From assembly GCF_036373705.1 (NCBI RefSeq), contig NC_089867.1:14383001-14447000 (forward strand): a stretch of 64,000 nucleotides of DNA. The letters are read 5' to 3'. Every line of letters starts with the position of its first letter. The stretch's first letter is position 1. The notes under the pieces were generated by a model that saw only the letters and a list, made by a program, of their open reading frames with translations, made no database searches and was not told the origin of the DNA. A program made the translations under genes and the position numbers. This DNA is from Amia ocellicauda. Taxonomy: Eukaryota > Chordata > Actinopteri > Amiiformes > Amiidae. Shown here piece by piece: positions 52,502 to 64,000 of this stretch.

Positions 52502-53402
52502 TAATTTTGAATTGAACGGCCCCTCATACTCGGCTTCCATACTTTGTGACATTGAGAAAGAAAATAAATTCAGATCCACACTTCGAAATGTAAAAGTGCA
52601 CTGAGAAATGTAAATAGCCAATCGGGAAATAAATAAATGAATAAATAAATATTGACATGAATACAGAAATAAATGTCCAATGTTTTCATTTATTTATTTT
52701 CTCTCTGTATTTATTTTTAATTTTGGTATTGATTATCCTCCATAGAAAGTTGGTTTGAAAACGCTAGCTATTATGAGTGGGGAGATACAACTCTTTTAAT
52801 TCATGTCGGGGAGTCAAATATCAAACTAATATCAAATGTCAAGCTAACTTTAAGGAGCATTTCAAATACACTTGTTGGATTCAAACATATTTTTTAAAGG
52901 ACATTATGTAAATTAATACGTTCATAATTTGTTGTTGCAAGTGTTACAAATGTATTCTTTCAGCTATGTTGCGTGTGGAGGTTCCTGCCAAAAATACCAA
53001 CATATTGGCTTATTGTCCGATGATCACATAGGAGATGCAATGTTTCGGCTATTCAAAACACAATTCTTAAATTGAGCCCGTCCATTTGTCACTCACTTTT
53101 CATCACCTGGGACAATTCATCACTGATCAATCATCACCAACAATAAGTCTCTGACAAACATTTGTGAAGTTTTCTGTTAGAAATCACTACTTAAGCTGTT
53201 CTAAAAACAAATAGCACTATAATATATCCTAAAAACACATACAGTACGTATTCACTTACAAATTACATAAACCCCAATAACCCTATAATAAATCATAAAT
53301 AACAGATTCAGCATGTATGAAATTCAGTAGCTACATAAATAAATACCTGTCACTTACCGTCTCTTGACTTAGGTGTGTGGAAGAACAGCTTCACTCTTGT
53401 GG

Positions 53403-53403
<1 letters not shown>

Positions 53404-53483
<80 letters not shown>
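53404..53483. repeat. Compound (ATT)n-(GTT)n microsatellite
   Basis: An ATT run (53404-53450) switches to a GTT run (53451-53483) and abuts the dispersed repeat at 53484. Confidence 0.95.
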
Positions 53484-53575
53484 GATTTCGTAGCAGACAC
53501 CCTTGTCCAGGGTGACTTACAAAAGATAAGAGCAGTACAAAGTGGTTTAGGTTTAGGCTCAAAGCGGTGAATGTC
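53484..53575 (+). repeat. Dispersed fish repeat fragment
   Basis: gatttcgtagcagacaccct, then tgtccagggtgacttacaaa and gataagagcagtacaaag. Same family as 8516-8605. It contains a small inverted repeat, accctTGTCCagggt. Probable SINE/LINE-tail family. Confidence 0.6.
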
Positions 53576-54189
53576 CTTTATTCATACAGCTGCAGGAGAG
53601 AACAAGCATGCTCTCTGCACGCAGGCAGAATCAATGTGTAGAGGCAGCAGCTTATTGTGAGCATGGGTCTACATTTTCCTAATATGGTGATCATATAGTT
53701 CACAGTTTCACAGTAGAAAAAAACAGCAAATACAGACAGCTACAAAACAAGACAGAAAAACAAGCTCCAGTTTTCTATTTTCTACTGTCAGACAGAAACT
53801 GACTGATCACACTTGACCGTTCTGCACGTTCCCCACACTCTGCACGTACTCAACTTCAACCACAAGTCTGAGGCCTAACGTTTGTTTCAACGGGTCGACT
53901 ACCTCTAAAATGAGTTACCCACTGCAGTTGTATGTGCATAGCATAGTTTGATCGAAATGTGTGATATTTTTGCAACATGGCGTGAGATGGAGCCTCAGTG
54001 CGTGAGACTTCAGAGCTATGGGTCCGTTCTTTGTATGTGGTTTAACAAATTCAGGCTAAATGGAGGTATGACAGAATCTATATCCAGCAGTTACTGTTTG
54101 CTACTTGGGAAGAGGGCTTTCCCAGAAAGAAGTCTTTCTGATGCTTTTCGTGGTGGTATTTCCCTATGATTCATTGCTATAAGGGCAAT

Positions 54190-54505
54190 GGTGCCCAAAC
54201 TCAGTTTTGGAGGGCCCCTATCCAGTACATATTATCAGTCACCCTAAATCACTAATTTCAACAGACTGGGACCACATGGAAGTTATTGAGCAATTAAGCA
54301 ATTAAGCAATTCACTTGTTTAATTAAGGGAATTCTGGTCATTGAGGGCAGAAAAGGGTAGTTCATTTTCTTTATACCAAATCTCTTCTTTGGCAAATCAC
54401 CTGCTTAATTGATTACAGTGAAATGGTTCCAGGTGTTAAGAAATTGATAATTAAAGGTTACAAAACCTGTTGGAGAGGAGCCCTCAAGGATTGTGTTTGG
54501 ACAGC
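54190..54505. mobile_element. hAT-like MITE, about 315 bp
   Basis: The left end gtgcccaaactcagttttgg agggc is the imperfect inverse of the right end, whose reverse complement reads tgtccaaacacaatccttga gggc. The interior is AT-rich with no ORF. Related phrases (gtcctggagggccacagt near 26140; ccctggtcttgggaggc near 42378) may be fragments of similar elements. Confidence 0.55.
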
Positions 54506-55504
54506 TCTGCTCTTAGAGGAACATACCATTAGCAAAGTGGTGCAGCCACACAGAGGGTCTGCTGCACAGTCAATGCAAGACTGCGGTGGGTGGCATTAGT
54601 GATGTTCGGTCCTAATAAATAAACTAGATAAATCATGCCTTGCCGGCTGAACACACAAATAATCATCTGTATGATGTAAATGATCTTGGCAACTCGAATT
54701 CTTTCTCGCCGAAAAGCTTGCCTTATTAAGATCGCTCCCACATCTACTGGATCTGCTAGTAACGGGCGTCATTTTTGTCGTTTACTTGTAATTGTATGAT
54801 ACAGATGTGTTGCTATGGCTTGTGTAATCAGTAGGTCCTTTTAGGCTCAGGCTTGTCATTTGTAAACTGTGTTTATATTTGTCTAGCCTATATTTTGATT
54901 CAATCTATATTGAAGAAGTGTAAAATTATTTTAAATGAGACAAATATGAAAAATCACAGGACAAAACGTAATGCTTTTTTTAACATTGATTTATTAGGAA
55001 CAAATACTGACTTGGTAAATAATATCACTGTAAAGGGGGAGCAGTATGAGTCAAACACACATTGGCACCAACCACACAGACAGCCTCACTCTCATCACTG
55101 CCCATCACTGGGCCCCTCTACCTGTTAATACACATCCATACCACAACATACCTATAGCCCTAAATTAAAGTCAGGCGGCTTACTGTCAATTACATCTTAC
55201 TGATGATGTCATGCCAACAAATATCACGGGTGTCTGTTTGCTCAAGAGTCCTGCTGATTTGTGTCCAGGAGGGAAGCCACTTCATGTTGATCGATGAATG
55301 CAAATGCTTCAATAGCCACTGTGTTTTTCCCACTGCACAACTCTCTCCCCTACAACTGTCGGATTTTCTCTCTGCTCTGTATTACTTCATGCATCCACAG
55401 TTTTGTTCCTCAGACCTGAAGGCATGTATTGCGTAGCCTTTTACTTGTCACCCCTTCACCCTCACAAGCATTCACAGTCATAGTCATAACAAACCCGCCC
55501 ACAA

Positions 55505-55542
55505 ACACACACACACACACACGCACGCACACACACACACAC
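55505..55542. repeat. (CA)n microsatellite
   Basis: A CA run with two CG interruptions, intergenic. Confidence 0.95.
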
Positions 55543-56911
55543 TTGCACATACATTAGTATATTGGCTTAGCTGGTGTATTGTTGAGAAAGGGGTTAATTA
55601 ATACAACAGGTAGGTTTATGTTAAACATCAATGAAGCTCCTTCACATCACAGCAAACCGCTGCACAGTGAAAACATCCGGAAGCAGGGTCCTGTATCAGA
55701 CTGAGCATGTGTCAACAGAAGGGACAGTGATTTCTATTTCAACTATTGTTTTCTTAAAGGGAAGTTTTCAATAGTACCCCCGTATCAGCACTAATACCTG
55801 CTTTTAAAACATCAGTAATGACTCGCTATGTCTCCTTCTATGTAGCTGGGCACTTCATATAAGGACATCACTCGCACTCTGCCTCACATATGGCTATTCA
55901 AAGGTTATACCTCAAGAGTAACACAGGTGAAATGCACAATGAAAAGGTTGCATATTTTGCCAGTACAAACAGGAATACATTAAACATGGTTGAGTTTACA
56001 ATAATTTTAACATTAACCGCAACCACAACATTTTTCCCAGGACTGGTGTGTTGTTTATCTAATAAGTTTACAGTATTATCTGCCTGTAATCCATTGGTCT
56101 GATAACACATCTCTGATCAGGCTAATTCCATGAACAAAGTATAGAATGTCGAATCGACACGCCCTGTTTAATATATAAATATGCAATGTATTCGAGACGT
56201 CTACTGATTAAAGCCTGGATCAAGACCACGAAGAAAAAAAGGGTTTTCATCCCAATTTCCTGATATTGAGTAAAAAAGTGAATTGTCTTCCAAGCACACT
56301 GCAAACAAACTTTAATTTGACTGACCTTTACAGGATACGTTTAAAAATACTGGTAAATGAAACAGATTTTAAGTATTTCACTAAAACTATACAAATATTG
56401 TATTTTTATTATTATCATTTTGTTCCTTTCAGATTATGGTCTTTAGCTTACAAAAAAATTGTAAAAATGCCTTAGAAAAACTTTGGATTTTTAAATCTTT
56501 TCAATCTCACAAGGACTGTACTACTCAGTGGAAACAATTGGTGTTGGAGTGGATTTCTCAGGGTGTCATAAAAGGCAGCAGTCGTGTATACGGATGCTGA
56601 CATTACAGGTTAATTAGAGATAGGCAGCAGCATGCGGTCTTCAGATGGCCAAGGCAAAGCTGGCACTTACTGCTTTGCATACAGGGTGAATGCAAATTCG
56701 TTGGCATTGGAAAAGCAAGGAACAAAAATGCCTGAAGAAAAACAGATTTTTTTACCGGCTTGCAATGCATGCGAAATGAGCCCGGTCTCATTGCCCTGCG
56801 TTTTTGCTCGGCTGTGATGATGGGCTGCTTGAGTAACACCAGTGGAACAAGAGATGAACATGTAAAGGGGGTGGGAATACTTGGCACATGCAACTCTGGC
56901 ATCTCTGGATT

Positions 56912-56912
<1 letters not shown>

Positions 56913-56950
<38 letters not shown>
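56913..56950. repeat. (AAT)n microsatellite
   Basis: A pure AAT run. The long open frames encoding poly-Ile or poly-Tyr across it are artefacts of this repeat. Confidence 0.95.
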
Positions 56951-57178
56951 TGTAAACACCAAAGAAACAGAACTGCAAATCACCGCAGAGTAAGGCAGAG
57001 GACACTAACTTCAACATCAATGTAAACGTTATTACCTGCCTAAGAGAATGGCCCAGCATCAGATGAAGTCATTGTGCTTATTCAAGTCACTGTTTTGGTT
57101 AGACGATGGTGAAACTACAATCATTTGCTTAATAATCTGAGAGCTTCATCTACTACTTTGTCTTCTTCTTCTCAGGTA

Positions 57179-57180
<2 letters not shown>

Positions 57181-57214
<34 letters not shown>
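57181..57214. repeat. (GT)17 microsatellite
   Basis: A pure GT run about 135 bp beyond the FRRS1L stop codon, probably in its 3'UTR. Confidence 0.95.
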
Positions 57215-57217
<3 letters not shown>

Positions 57218-57348
57218 TCTGTATATATACATCACAAACACACACGCACATACTATGGCACACCTCAGATCCGTTCCTTGACAGTGGCACACAGTAATTC
57301 CCAGTCTTGTGGATTTATTGCTTGCCCTCTCCCCTGTCCGTGGCCGCT

Positions 57349-57521
57349 TTACGGCGTCCCCATGAGCAGGTAGAAGGTGAGCGCAACGATGAGGAGCAGA
57401 CAGAACGGGGAGGAGAAAGTCTGGTAGGCGGCCGAGGGCATGAAGACATCCTCGTAGTTGTTGATGCTGACCATGTGATCGGACACGGGGGGCGAGTCGA
57501 TGTCATGTCGAGTGATGGAGC
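57349..57521 (-). CDS. FRRS1L: FRRS1L terminal coding exon 5, residues 228-284 and stop
   Basis: Encodes [20 protein letters not shown] to the hydrophobic tail ending YLLMGTP, then TAA. Acceptor caccacag. 173 bp. Confidence 0.97.
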
Positions 57522-59696
57522 CTGTGGTGAGAGACAGAGCAAGGGAGGGAAGGATGGGAGTGAGGGGGTCATTTAGCTACAGCAAAGGCACTACCAAGGT
57601 CTTACAAAAGGTCTCACCTTGGATGGCGGGACCCCAGGCAAACAGGTAGTACCAGCTGAGGTGCAGGTCTACCAGCGTCTCCTCACGGGGCACGTAGACT
57701 GGCCTCTTGAAGCGGCATGTCACCCTGTTGTTCTCGAAGATGCCCTCCTCATCGCGAGCCGGATTGCGCTTAATCTCCTTGGCCCACTGGCCCACATTGT
57801 AGAAGTGGTGGATCCGAACCCGGCCATTGTCGTCGTGGACGCAGCCCATGACATCATCCCCACCCTGTTGGAGGAACAGAACAGCCACACCTGAAGTCAC
57901 CAGTTCGGTGAGGTTATAGTTTTTCTGCTGCAAGGTTGTTTTGTAAATGTTTTTTACCATCTTCTTGTCTGACGAGAAGCCCACAGCTACCCAGCCATCA
58001 GTATCGGCACTCAGCTCAAACTCAACATCCGCACCGATCCGGCGATAGCTGAGAAAATAATCACAGGTTTCTGCGTCGCAGCCCGGCTTCCCGTACCTGC
58101 AGGTGATAGAGACAACAACAGCTCTATCTCTTTCTCATTTGCACAAAAGGGTAACAAAACACAAAACTGCCTATTCTACTGTCCAGAGATAGTGACATGA
58201 CACCCCGACCCTCCACATTTCATCACTGCTGCTAAAATGTGTTTTCTTATGAGACTACTGAACACAAAAACACAAAAGATGTATCATGCTTATGATCAAA
58301 CATGTTCAACAAGTTTCCACAGGCAAATATGAGTGCCCACATAGATGTCACACACCTATCAAACATGAGATGAAGAGGGAACATTTAGAGAGAGATAATC
58401 CTACCTGAAGCATCCCTTGGTAACCCCACAGTCATTCACTTTGATTTTGGCGAATGGGTCTACTGGTGGGGCAGTAGGAAAGGGGTAACCTGGCGATGCA
58501 GACAAGGAAATACCTGTTAACAGAATAAGTGTTGTAGTCTAACGCTCACTGTAACTCCAGGGCAGCTTTACAAAATGAACACACAGGATCCTAACGGTGT
58601 TAAATGGATGTGTTAAATAACGGAGATCCATACAAATGCTACTGACCATGGCCAGAACACTAAACGTGAGCAGAGCAAAGTCACGGTGAACACCAAGCTG
58701 ACAGCTGCAGAACTATTTTCAGACACAAATGAAGTTGGAAATCCGGAGTCAGGAAACAAGAGCAAGTCTCAAGCATGCCAAACTAACTCTGAGTTGAGAC
58801 CATGATTTGACAGACATTTATCCACAGTTTCAGCAGATTTAGTGGACAACAATATCATATATGGACCTGTATAGACCAAGCAGTATTGGACAGGTAAGAT
58901 GATATCATTCATTGTGACTTCTGCATTTTGTGTACAGGGTCAAAAAGACACAAGATATCTCAGACAAAGGGTACATTAGCTCTGTCTTGCACCTGGCACT
59001 GTGGTTCTGTAGTAGTTGCAGAAGTAAGTAAATGCGTCGGCTAATAATATAAGAGAGGCTATCATGAGTAATGCGGTGTACACATATTTTGGGTAAGCTG
59101 CGTGTCTTGTGTCAAAACGACCTATGGCAGGTGTTTTCCACTTGAGCAAACCTGACAAGATTAAAATATCAAACGTACAAAACAGAGGAAAAATAGAGGA
59201 AAATCTGAATTTTAGGGATCCCTAGAGAAAATTGCTACACTACAGTCTTGGGGCAATATATTAGACAGCAGTCAAATTACATGGGTTGCAGGTATGGGTT
59301 GGATTAAAAAAACGCCAGTAAACTGTATGATACTGAAAATAGGAATTTCATTTCTGCATATATTCTGTATTACAATAATGTAGATGGCGTAAAGAAAATA
59401 CAAACGAGTGATCTTCTGGTGTGAGGGGGTGATGGTACACTATTTAAACAGTGTAATTTTTCTCACTTCAATGATAATGATGCCTAATGTGCCCTTTCAT
59501 TATTCACATCAGAGCAGTGAGGAGATGCGCACAGGTTTCACTCTGGAGTTTGAGTGACGCGTCACCGGCCGCTGACCAGCGTGCTGAACAAGGGAAGGTT
59601 GTTCACAGAAAAATAGAAAAGAAAGAAAAAGAAACAGCAAAGGACACGGTCTGGTAGTTTTAATCACTACTTATATTGTGCTGCATAAATATGTAT

Positions 59697-59744
<48 letters not shown>

Positions 59745-60341
59745 AATTACACTAAGTCAATATCTATTTCAAATTAATGACCATTTCTATATACGGTACA
59801 TGTTATACATTTACTTTTCGTGTCAATATTGCTTGAGAAAAAATGGACGACGCATTTGTTTGACACAAGAAAGAAAACAGCGCACCGAACCGGGCCTGTC
59901 ATATGGAGGTACTGAATCATGTTATTCCGGATAATTTAAGAAAGTGTCGATTTGATGATTTGAGTATAAAGCAACATCTAAAAATAAATCCATACATATA
60001 CATACATGCATACAAACATACATACATGCATGCATGCATGCATACATTAGCAAAACAACCGAAGGGATTATTATCTGGATGTAGGCTCTCATATGGAAAC
60101 ATGAAGTGAAAAGAGATGGGATTTGCTCACCTTCCCCATCGGTCAGGTACCGCGACTCGAAGAACTCGGACGCGAAGGTGCTGTACGAGTCCTGGTGCGT
60201 CTCTTCGTGGCCCGGGTCTCCGTGCTCCCCGCGGCCCGTCCTCGCTGCGCTGTCCTCGGCGGGGCTGGAGACGACACCCCGCCGGCAGTGCGGGTAGAGC
60301 AGGAGGAGCAGCGGCGGCAGCAGCTTCAACGCGGACAACAT
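57349..60341 (-). CDS. FRRS1L: FRRS1L, ferric-chelate reductase 1-like (complete, five coding exons)
   Basis: Complement join, 5' to 3' exons: 60341-60131, 58489-58405, 58096-57958, 57864-57618, 57521-57349. The total is 855 bp, 284 residues. FRRS1L is a brain protein of the ER and synapse that assists assembly and surface delivery of AMPA-type glutamate receptors; it has lost the reductase part of its relatives. Visible: a Leu-rich signal peptide (about 1-22), [19 protein letters not shown], a Cys-rich stretch ([20 protein letters not shown]), a DOMON domain (about 105-225; [34 protein letters not shown]), and a C-terminal hydrophobic segment [19 protein letters not shown]. The start is the first ATG, followed directly by the signal peptide. 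It lies just upstream of TMEM245 on the same strand, as in human 9q31. Confidence 0.97.
57618..57864 (-). CDS. FRRS1L: FRRS1L coding exon 4, residues 146-227
   Basis: Encodes [20 protein letters not shown] to [12 protein letters not shown], the second half of the DOMON domain. Acceptor tccaacag, donor caag/gtgaga. 247 bp. Confidence 0.97.
57958..58096 (-). CDS. FRRS1L: FRRS1L coding exon 3, residues 99-145
   Basis: Encodes [20 protein letters not shown] to [11 protein letters not shown], the first half of the DOMON domain. Acceptor acctgcag, donor atg/gtaaaa. 139 bp. Confidence 0.96.
58097..58404 (-). other. FRRS1L: FRRS1L intron 2
   Basis: 308 bp; nothing recognised. Confidence 0.7.
58405..58489 (-). 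CDS. FRRS1L: FRRS1L coding exon 2, residues 71-98
   Basis: Encodes [20 protein letters not shown] to GVTKGCF. Acceptor atcgccag, donor ttcag/gtagga. 85 bp. Confidence 0.96.
59699..59742. repeat. (AT)n microsatellite
   Basis: A pure AT run of about 44 bp in FRRS1L intron 1. Confidence 0.95.
59991..60047. repeat. (CATA)n/(CATG)n tandem repeat
   Basis: Tetranucleotide units catacatacatg grading into catgcatgcatgcatg in FRRS1L intron 1, 85-140 bp from exon 1. Confidence 0.9.
60131..60341 (-). CDS. FRRS1L: FRRS1L coding exon 1, residues 1-70
   Basis: Encodes [19 protein letters not shown] (signal peptide), a hydrophilic stretch and [16 protein letters not shown]. Donor gaag/gtgagc. GC-rich and CpG-rich, so probably part of a promoter island. 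Confidence 0.95.
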
Positions 60342-61357
60342 GACACCGGAGCCCGGATTGAAGCCGAGAGAAACCCGAGTCCACCGACAAACACTAGGAA
60401 GCACTGAATCCGCCACAACACGAACCCCTCTGCGGGTCTCCGTACAGAAGCATCATGCCATGGGCCAGAGACGATCCCACTGCAGGCTGGAGTCCATTTC
60501 AGAGAGGTTGAATTAGTGATAATTGTGTGTTTATGCGATTGTGCAGAAGGGCAGGGGTAAGGGCCAAGGCATACGTAGGGATGAGCAGAGGCAAAACCAA
60601 AGCACGGAAATTAGGGGGATTAGGAACAGATGCTGCCTGCTTTAACGGCGCACTTTAAGCACCGTGGGAAAAAAGAAACGCAGAGCTTCCACAGTGCACA
60701 GCCTGAGTTTTGTGTTCATTTGGTTGTTGTTTTCTCGTTTGCTCCTTTGCTTTTTTTTTCTCAAAGCGGTGATGGGTTTCCATCCCCTGCTTCTCTCTCA
60801 CATAGTCCAGCCTGTATCAATGGAAAGAGACGGAGCCACTCACCATTGAGGAGGAAAACACACACAGGAGCTCAACACTGACTTTCCTGTGTTTCCAAAA
60901 TCCCCATGGAGAGACAGAGACACTGTGTCACATACTCACACACCGTTTGTTTTGTTTTGCCATTTCCATAGGAGACAAAAGTGTCAAAGCCTCATATTTG
61001 TCATATTTTCTCTTATGACATTGCTTGTTGCTCTGATACACTCTTAAGCTGCCTTCTAGCACACTTTAAAATGGATCACCTACATTAGCACTGGTCTTGG
61101 AAAACCCTAGAGTCTAGACCAACTAACATTGGGAAGTCTGAAAACTAGTACTGACCAAAGTCTGTTTCCACAAAGTTGAAAGCACAAATTAATTGTATGC
61201 TGTAGTGTTAACATTTCCCTTCAGTGGAACTAAGGGGCTATTCAAATCGCCTTTAATTAGACTGGGTGATAGGACTCTCTAAAACCATACAGTGATGAGT
61301 GTCTTTCACATGCTCTCGGTGGTTTCTCACCCTTGTTTACTGTGTGTCTCTCCCCAG

Positions 61358-61423
61358 GCAGCCCCATCCCAACTCCAGGACACCGCTTTCTCAGAGGGAC
61401 CTCATCTCCACCAGCACTGGAAG
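61358..61423 (+). ncRNA. Candidate exon of an unannotated plus-strand transcript
   Basis: A pyrimidine-rich acceptor (gtctctccccag) and a consensus donor (aag/gtaagtg) bracket 66 bp, an intact reading frame in phase 0 (AAPSQLQDTAFSEG and onward). It is read away from FRRS1L. It may be a noncoding divergent transcript or a coding exon of a gene I do not recognise. Typed as ncRNA only as the more cautious reading. Confidence 0.35.
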
Positions 61424-61660
61424 GTAAGTGGAATAGAAGTCGTATTTCATCTATGTGGATTGCACCTGGTAATGATGTGTAATGATGTGTCTTTGTTATG
61501 TTCTATGTTCGAATGTCTGGTTTTAATATATAATATTAAATCAATTTAAAAATATAAGTGGATGCTATTTTGGTCCATATTAATTTCCCTTGTAGGATAT
61601 TAAAGATGATTTAGTTGCTTGATTGATTGTATATATACAATCATTTATCTTCTGTTGCAG

Positions 61661-61860
61661 ATGTTTTTGGGTGTGGAGGAGAGCGCCAATAAGAAAACAT
61701 TCGTGGACCATCAAACAATTAGTGAAAAATCTAAGATAATTTAATAATTAGGCCATTAAGTAAGAAATCCAGTGAAAAACCAACACAAGATCATTGAGAA
61801 CAATCAAACAGTGAAAACCAAAAATAAGCAAATAATAAACAAGCTTCAATGGCAGCTCTC
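61661..61860 (+). ncRNA. Candidate terminal exon with poly(A) site
   Basis: Acceptor atcttctgttgcag at 61660. In phase with 61358-61423 it reads MFLGVEESANKKTFVDHQ and stops at TAA near 61744. AATAAA follows at 61833-61838 and then GT-rich DNA (gtattgtactgtattgtgttg), a complete-looking cleavage site. The product is unknown. Confidence 0.35.
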
Positions 61861-64000
61861 ATGACATGTATTGTACTGTATTGTGTTGTAGTGATCTTGA
61901 GTTATTGTGATCTCCTTTCTGCCCCCTTCCCTTTAGCTCCTAGCTCTGGAGAACTTGTATTTTATATTAACTGTATTTGACCTGCTCTTCTGAAATTTTG
62001 AAACTGTCGTTTGTTTTATGCTTGATTTGTAATTTTTCACTTTTGTTTTCTCTTTTATCCTGCAAGTGAATCAGTTAAGAAAGGTGCATTTTATTAAATG
62101 ACTGAGTTATCCTTTTTTTTCTCAGATTCATTGTCTGTCTTCATCATAAACATAATTTAGACTTATTTAACATTCATTGATAACTAAATAAAATGTTTAG
62201 ATAACTTACAATCTTTTCCCCAAGTTGAATTTGAAACACTGGTGTTTTTAAACACACATTTGCTCATGATATATGATAAGATGCATATAACCACACAAAT
62301 ATAGGGTCAATTTCATACAAATTTGGTTGAGAATGTTTACAGTGTTATGCAATAATTACAACGAATTTGTTTATGAGATCGTGGTGTCCCAAAATCATGT
62401 TCCATCAGTAGCTCAACATCCAATAAGAGCATTTATTCTGCATTTATAAATAACCAGCTGTTGGCAGAAAAATGACAGGTGCTAAATGTATAAGGGTACT
62501 ATGTGTCAGGAGTGGAAAGTGATTTTGTCTGTGGCATCTCATGTGTGATTCAGGTTAAAAGAGATGGACTGGTGTGAATTTCAGGTACAGGTGGTTTTCA
62601 GTGGCCACAAGTCTCATATTGAATACAACCTAATGACAATGAAAAGGTTTGTAAGAGGACTTGATTTCTATGCTGGGTTTTCAGCCAATCAATAACAGTT
62701 TAACAAACTCATAGTCAATTATTACCTCTATAAGCTCTTTTTAGAGGGTAGACATGGTCAAGTCACAGGTGTGCAATAATCATTTGTGACAGAATTCATA
62801 TAAAACAATATAAAAATCTGATTATATTTCTAAAACAAATATTAAGCTTGTGTTGAGTTACAGGAAAGAAACATAATACCCACTCTCTCTCACTGCTCCT
62901 CACAGCGAGCAGTTGTGCTCAGTCTGGTCAGCAGCGAGCAGCCTGGTGCGTCTCTCTCTCGTCTTCCTGCTGCCCTTCTCTGTTGTTGTTCTTCATTCCT
63001 TTGTTCAGTTTGTAAGTCCACAGTGTCACCCAATTCATATTGAGAGACCTGTATACCATGAGCTCCATGTGTGGTGAGACGATGCTTTACCATGGGCCCC
63101 TCTCCTCTGCCCATGGTAGGTTTAACTGCAGGCTGTTGGCACACACAGGCTCTCATGGAGAAAGAAATATCCCAATGGCAGGATGGCCAGGAATGGAGGC
63201 TCAGAGTCAGAGGCTCTCCTACCCTCCCCACCCATCAATCAACCCCAACCACCTGCAGTCTATGAGCAGGCAGGGAGGTTTCATTAACCCCCTCCCTGCC
63301 ACAGTCCCTAAAGTCCAGGATTTTGTTTATAATTTAATTAATATGAATATGATTCACCTGTATTTAATATATAGTGTATATAGTGTATTGTAGAGGACGG
63401 GCTGATCGTAAGGGACAGGAGTGTTTGTAGGTGACATGGGCATTCACAGTGGCTTTGTAATCTTGCTAATTCTAAAATCAGAATGTGGGGGGACGGGATG
63501 GTGGATCCAATTGCAGGCTCACTATTTAGATGAGAGAAAGGCAAGCAATCCAAAATGGGGGAATCCAAAAGGCAAAAAACAAGTACAGTCCAAGGGTCAG
63601 TCGATTGGGCAAGCAGGCTAGACAGGGAAATCAAAGATAGGTAGTCAGGAACAAGAAGGAAACGGTCAAAACACAGGGCACTGAAAAGATGGAACTAATG
63701 CTCAGCAATGACCATCAAGAGAAGACAAGACTTCACAAAGTGTCTGAGGAACAGAGTGGTATATATACTGGGCAGAGGGAGGCAGGTAACAGGGGTTGTG
63801 AATGTTGGACCAATGGGAGGAGGAGGAGGATGGAGCACGTGCACATGGATTTTCACTAATGGAAATGTCAGTGACAGGTCTAAAATGCAGGGGATGACGA
63901 CCTCTGGTGGTGAACTGATGTACGGTGTAGTGAAGATGTGAGACAGAATTGTTTGCTTTCACTTTATATCAATTCACTCAACTCCTGATACATTTTGATT

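Larger units (their letters stand above)
51425..57348. other. Intergenic region, TMEM245 upstream / FRRS1L downstream
   Basis: 5.9 kb without a recognised gene. It holds AT and ATT/GTT microsatellites, a 67-bp tandem duplication, a 43-bp AT-rich tandem repeat, a dispersed fish repeat, a hAT-type MITE and CA, AAT and GT runs. Part of the right end is presumably FRRS1L 3'UTR, whose end I cannot fix. Confidence 0.6.
58490..60130 (-). other. FRRS1L: FRRS1L intron 1
   Basis: 1.6 kb, AT-rich, with an (AT)n run at 59699-59742 and a CATA/CATG tandem repeat at 59991-60047. No exon or mobile element recognised. Confidence 0.65.
60342..64000. other. Region upstream of FRRS1L
   Basis: 3.7 kb without a recognised protein-coding gene. 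It starts with the FRRS1L 5' flank. Two exon-like blocks on the plus strand (61358-61423 and from 61661) are listed separately. The remainder, 61900-64000, shows only AT-rich unique-looking DNA and a GGA-type short repeat near 63818-63832. Confidence 0.55.

Noticed and set aside
53373..53570. ORF with poly-Ile/poly-Val.
   Set aside because: Artefact of the ATT/GTT microsatellite.
56603..57059. ORFs with poly-Ile or poly-Tyr near the FRRS1L 3' end.
   Set aside because: Artefact of the AAT microsatellite at 56913-56950.
60116..60407. Overlapping plus-strand ORFs antisense to FRRS1L exon 1.
   Set aside because: Shadows of the GC-rich exon; FRRS1L on the minus strand explains the sequence fully.

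Overview
The window is vertebrate genomic DNA. Long introns with GT/AG borders, CpG-rich first exons, many short tandem repeats and decayed Tc1/mariner and hAT elements of the kinds common in fish point to a ray-finned fish. The species cannot be told from the sequence, and no gene is duplicated inside the window. All coding evidence comes from joining exons by hand: every splice phase closes, and the proteins match vertebrate families.

Three genes are present. (1) GALNT1, plus strand, 765-22958: the last seven coding exons, residues 231-559 of a 559-residue polypeptide GalNAc-transferase 1. They hold the C-terminal half of the catalytic domain and the whole ricin-type lectin domain; the 5' exons lie outside the window. 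(2) TMEM245, minus strand, 51301-34241: complete, 18 coding exons, 881 residues, a multi-pass membrane protein with an AI-2E-transporter-like C-terminal region, including a 24-bp microexon. (3) FRRS1L, minus strand, 60341-57349: complete, 5 coding exons, 284 residues, a DOMON-domain protein that acts in AMPA-receptor assembly.

Layout: 1-22958 GALNT1 exons and introns; 22959 to about 24850 its 3'UTR; about 24850-30560 intergenic space between two converging genes, with a palindromic MITE and a CTCF-like site; about 30560-34240 probable TMEM245 3'UTR; 34241-51301 TMEM245; 51320-57348 TMEM245 upstream region and FRRS1L 3' flank, rich in tandem repeats; 57349-60341 FRRS1L; 60342-64000 FRRS1L upstream region with a possible unannotated two-exon plus-strand transcript (61358 to about 61860).

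TMEM245 and FRRS1L are also neighbours in human (9q31), so that pair is old synteny. GALNT1 is on another human chromosome (18q), so its junction with TMEM245 is the notable arrangement. The genes are unrelated in function: Golgi O-glycosylation, a predicted membrane transporter, and ER/synaptic receptor biogenesis. The least ordinary DNA is 3.5-8.7 kb in GALNT1's first intron in the window, where a possible 4.3-kb element with short terminal inverted repeats and repeated subterminal motifs contains a decayed ORF, a Tc1 relic and a hAT relic, with related minisatellite units on both sides.
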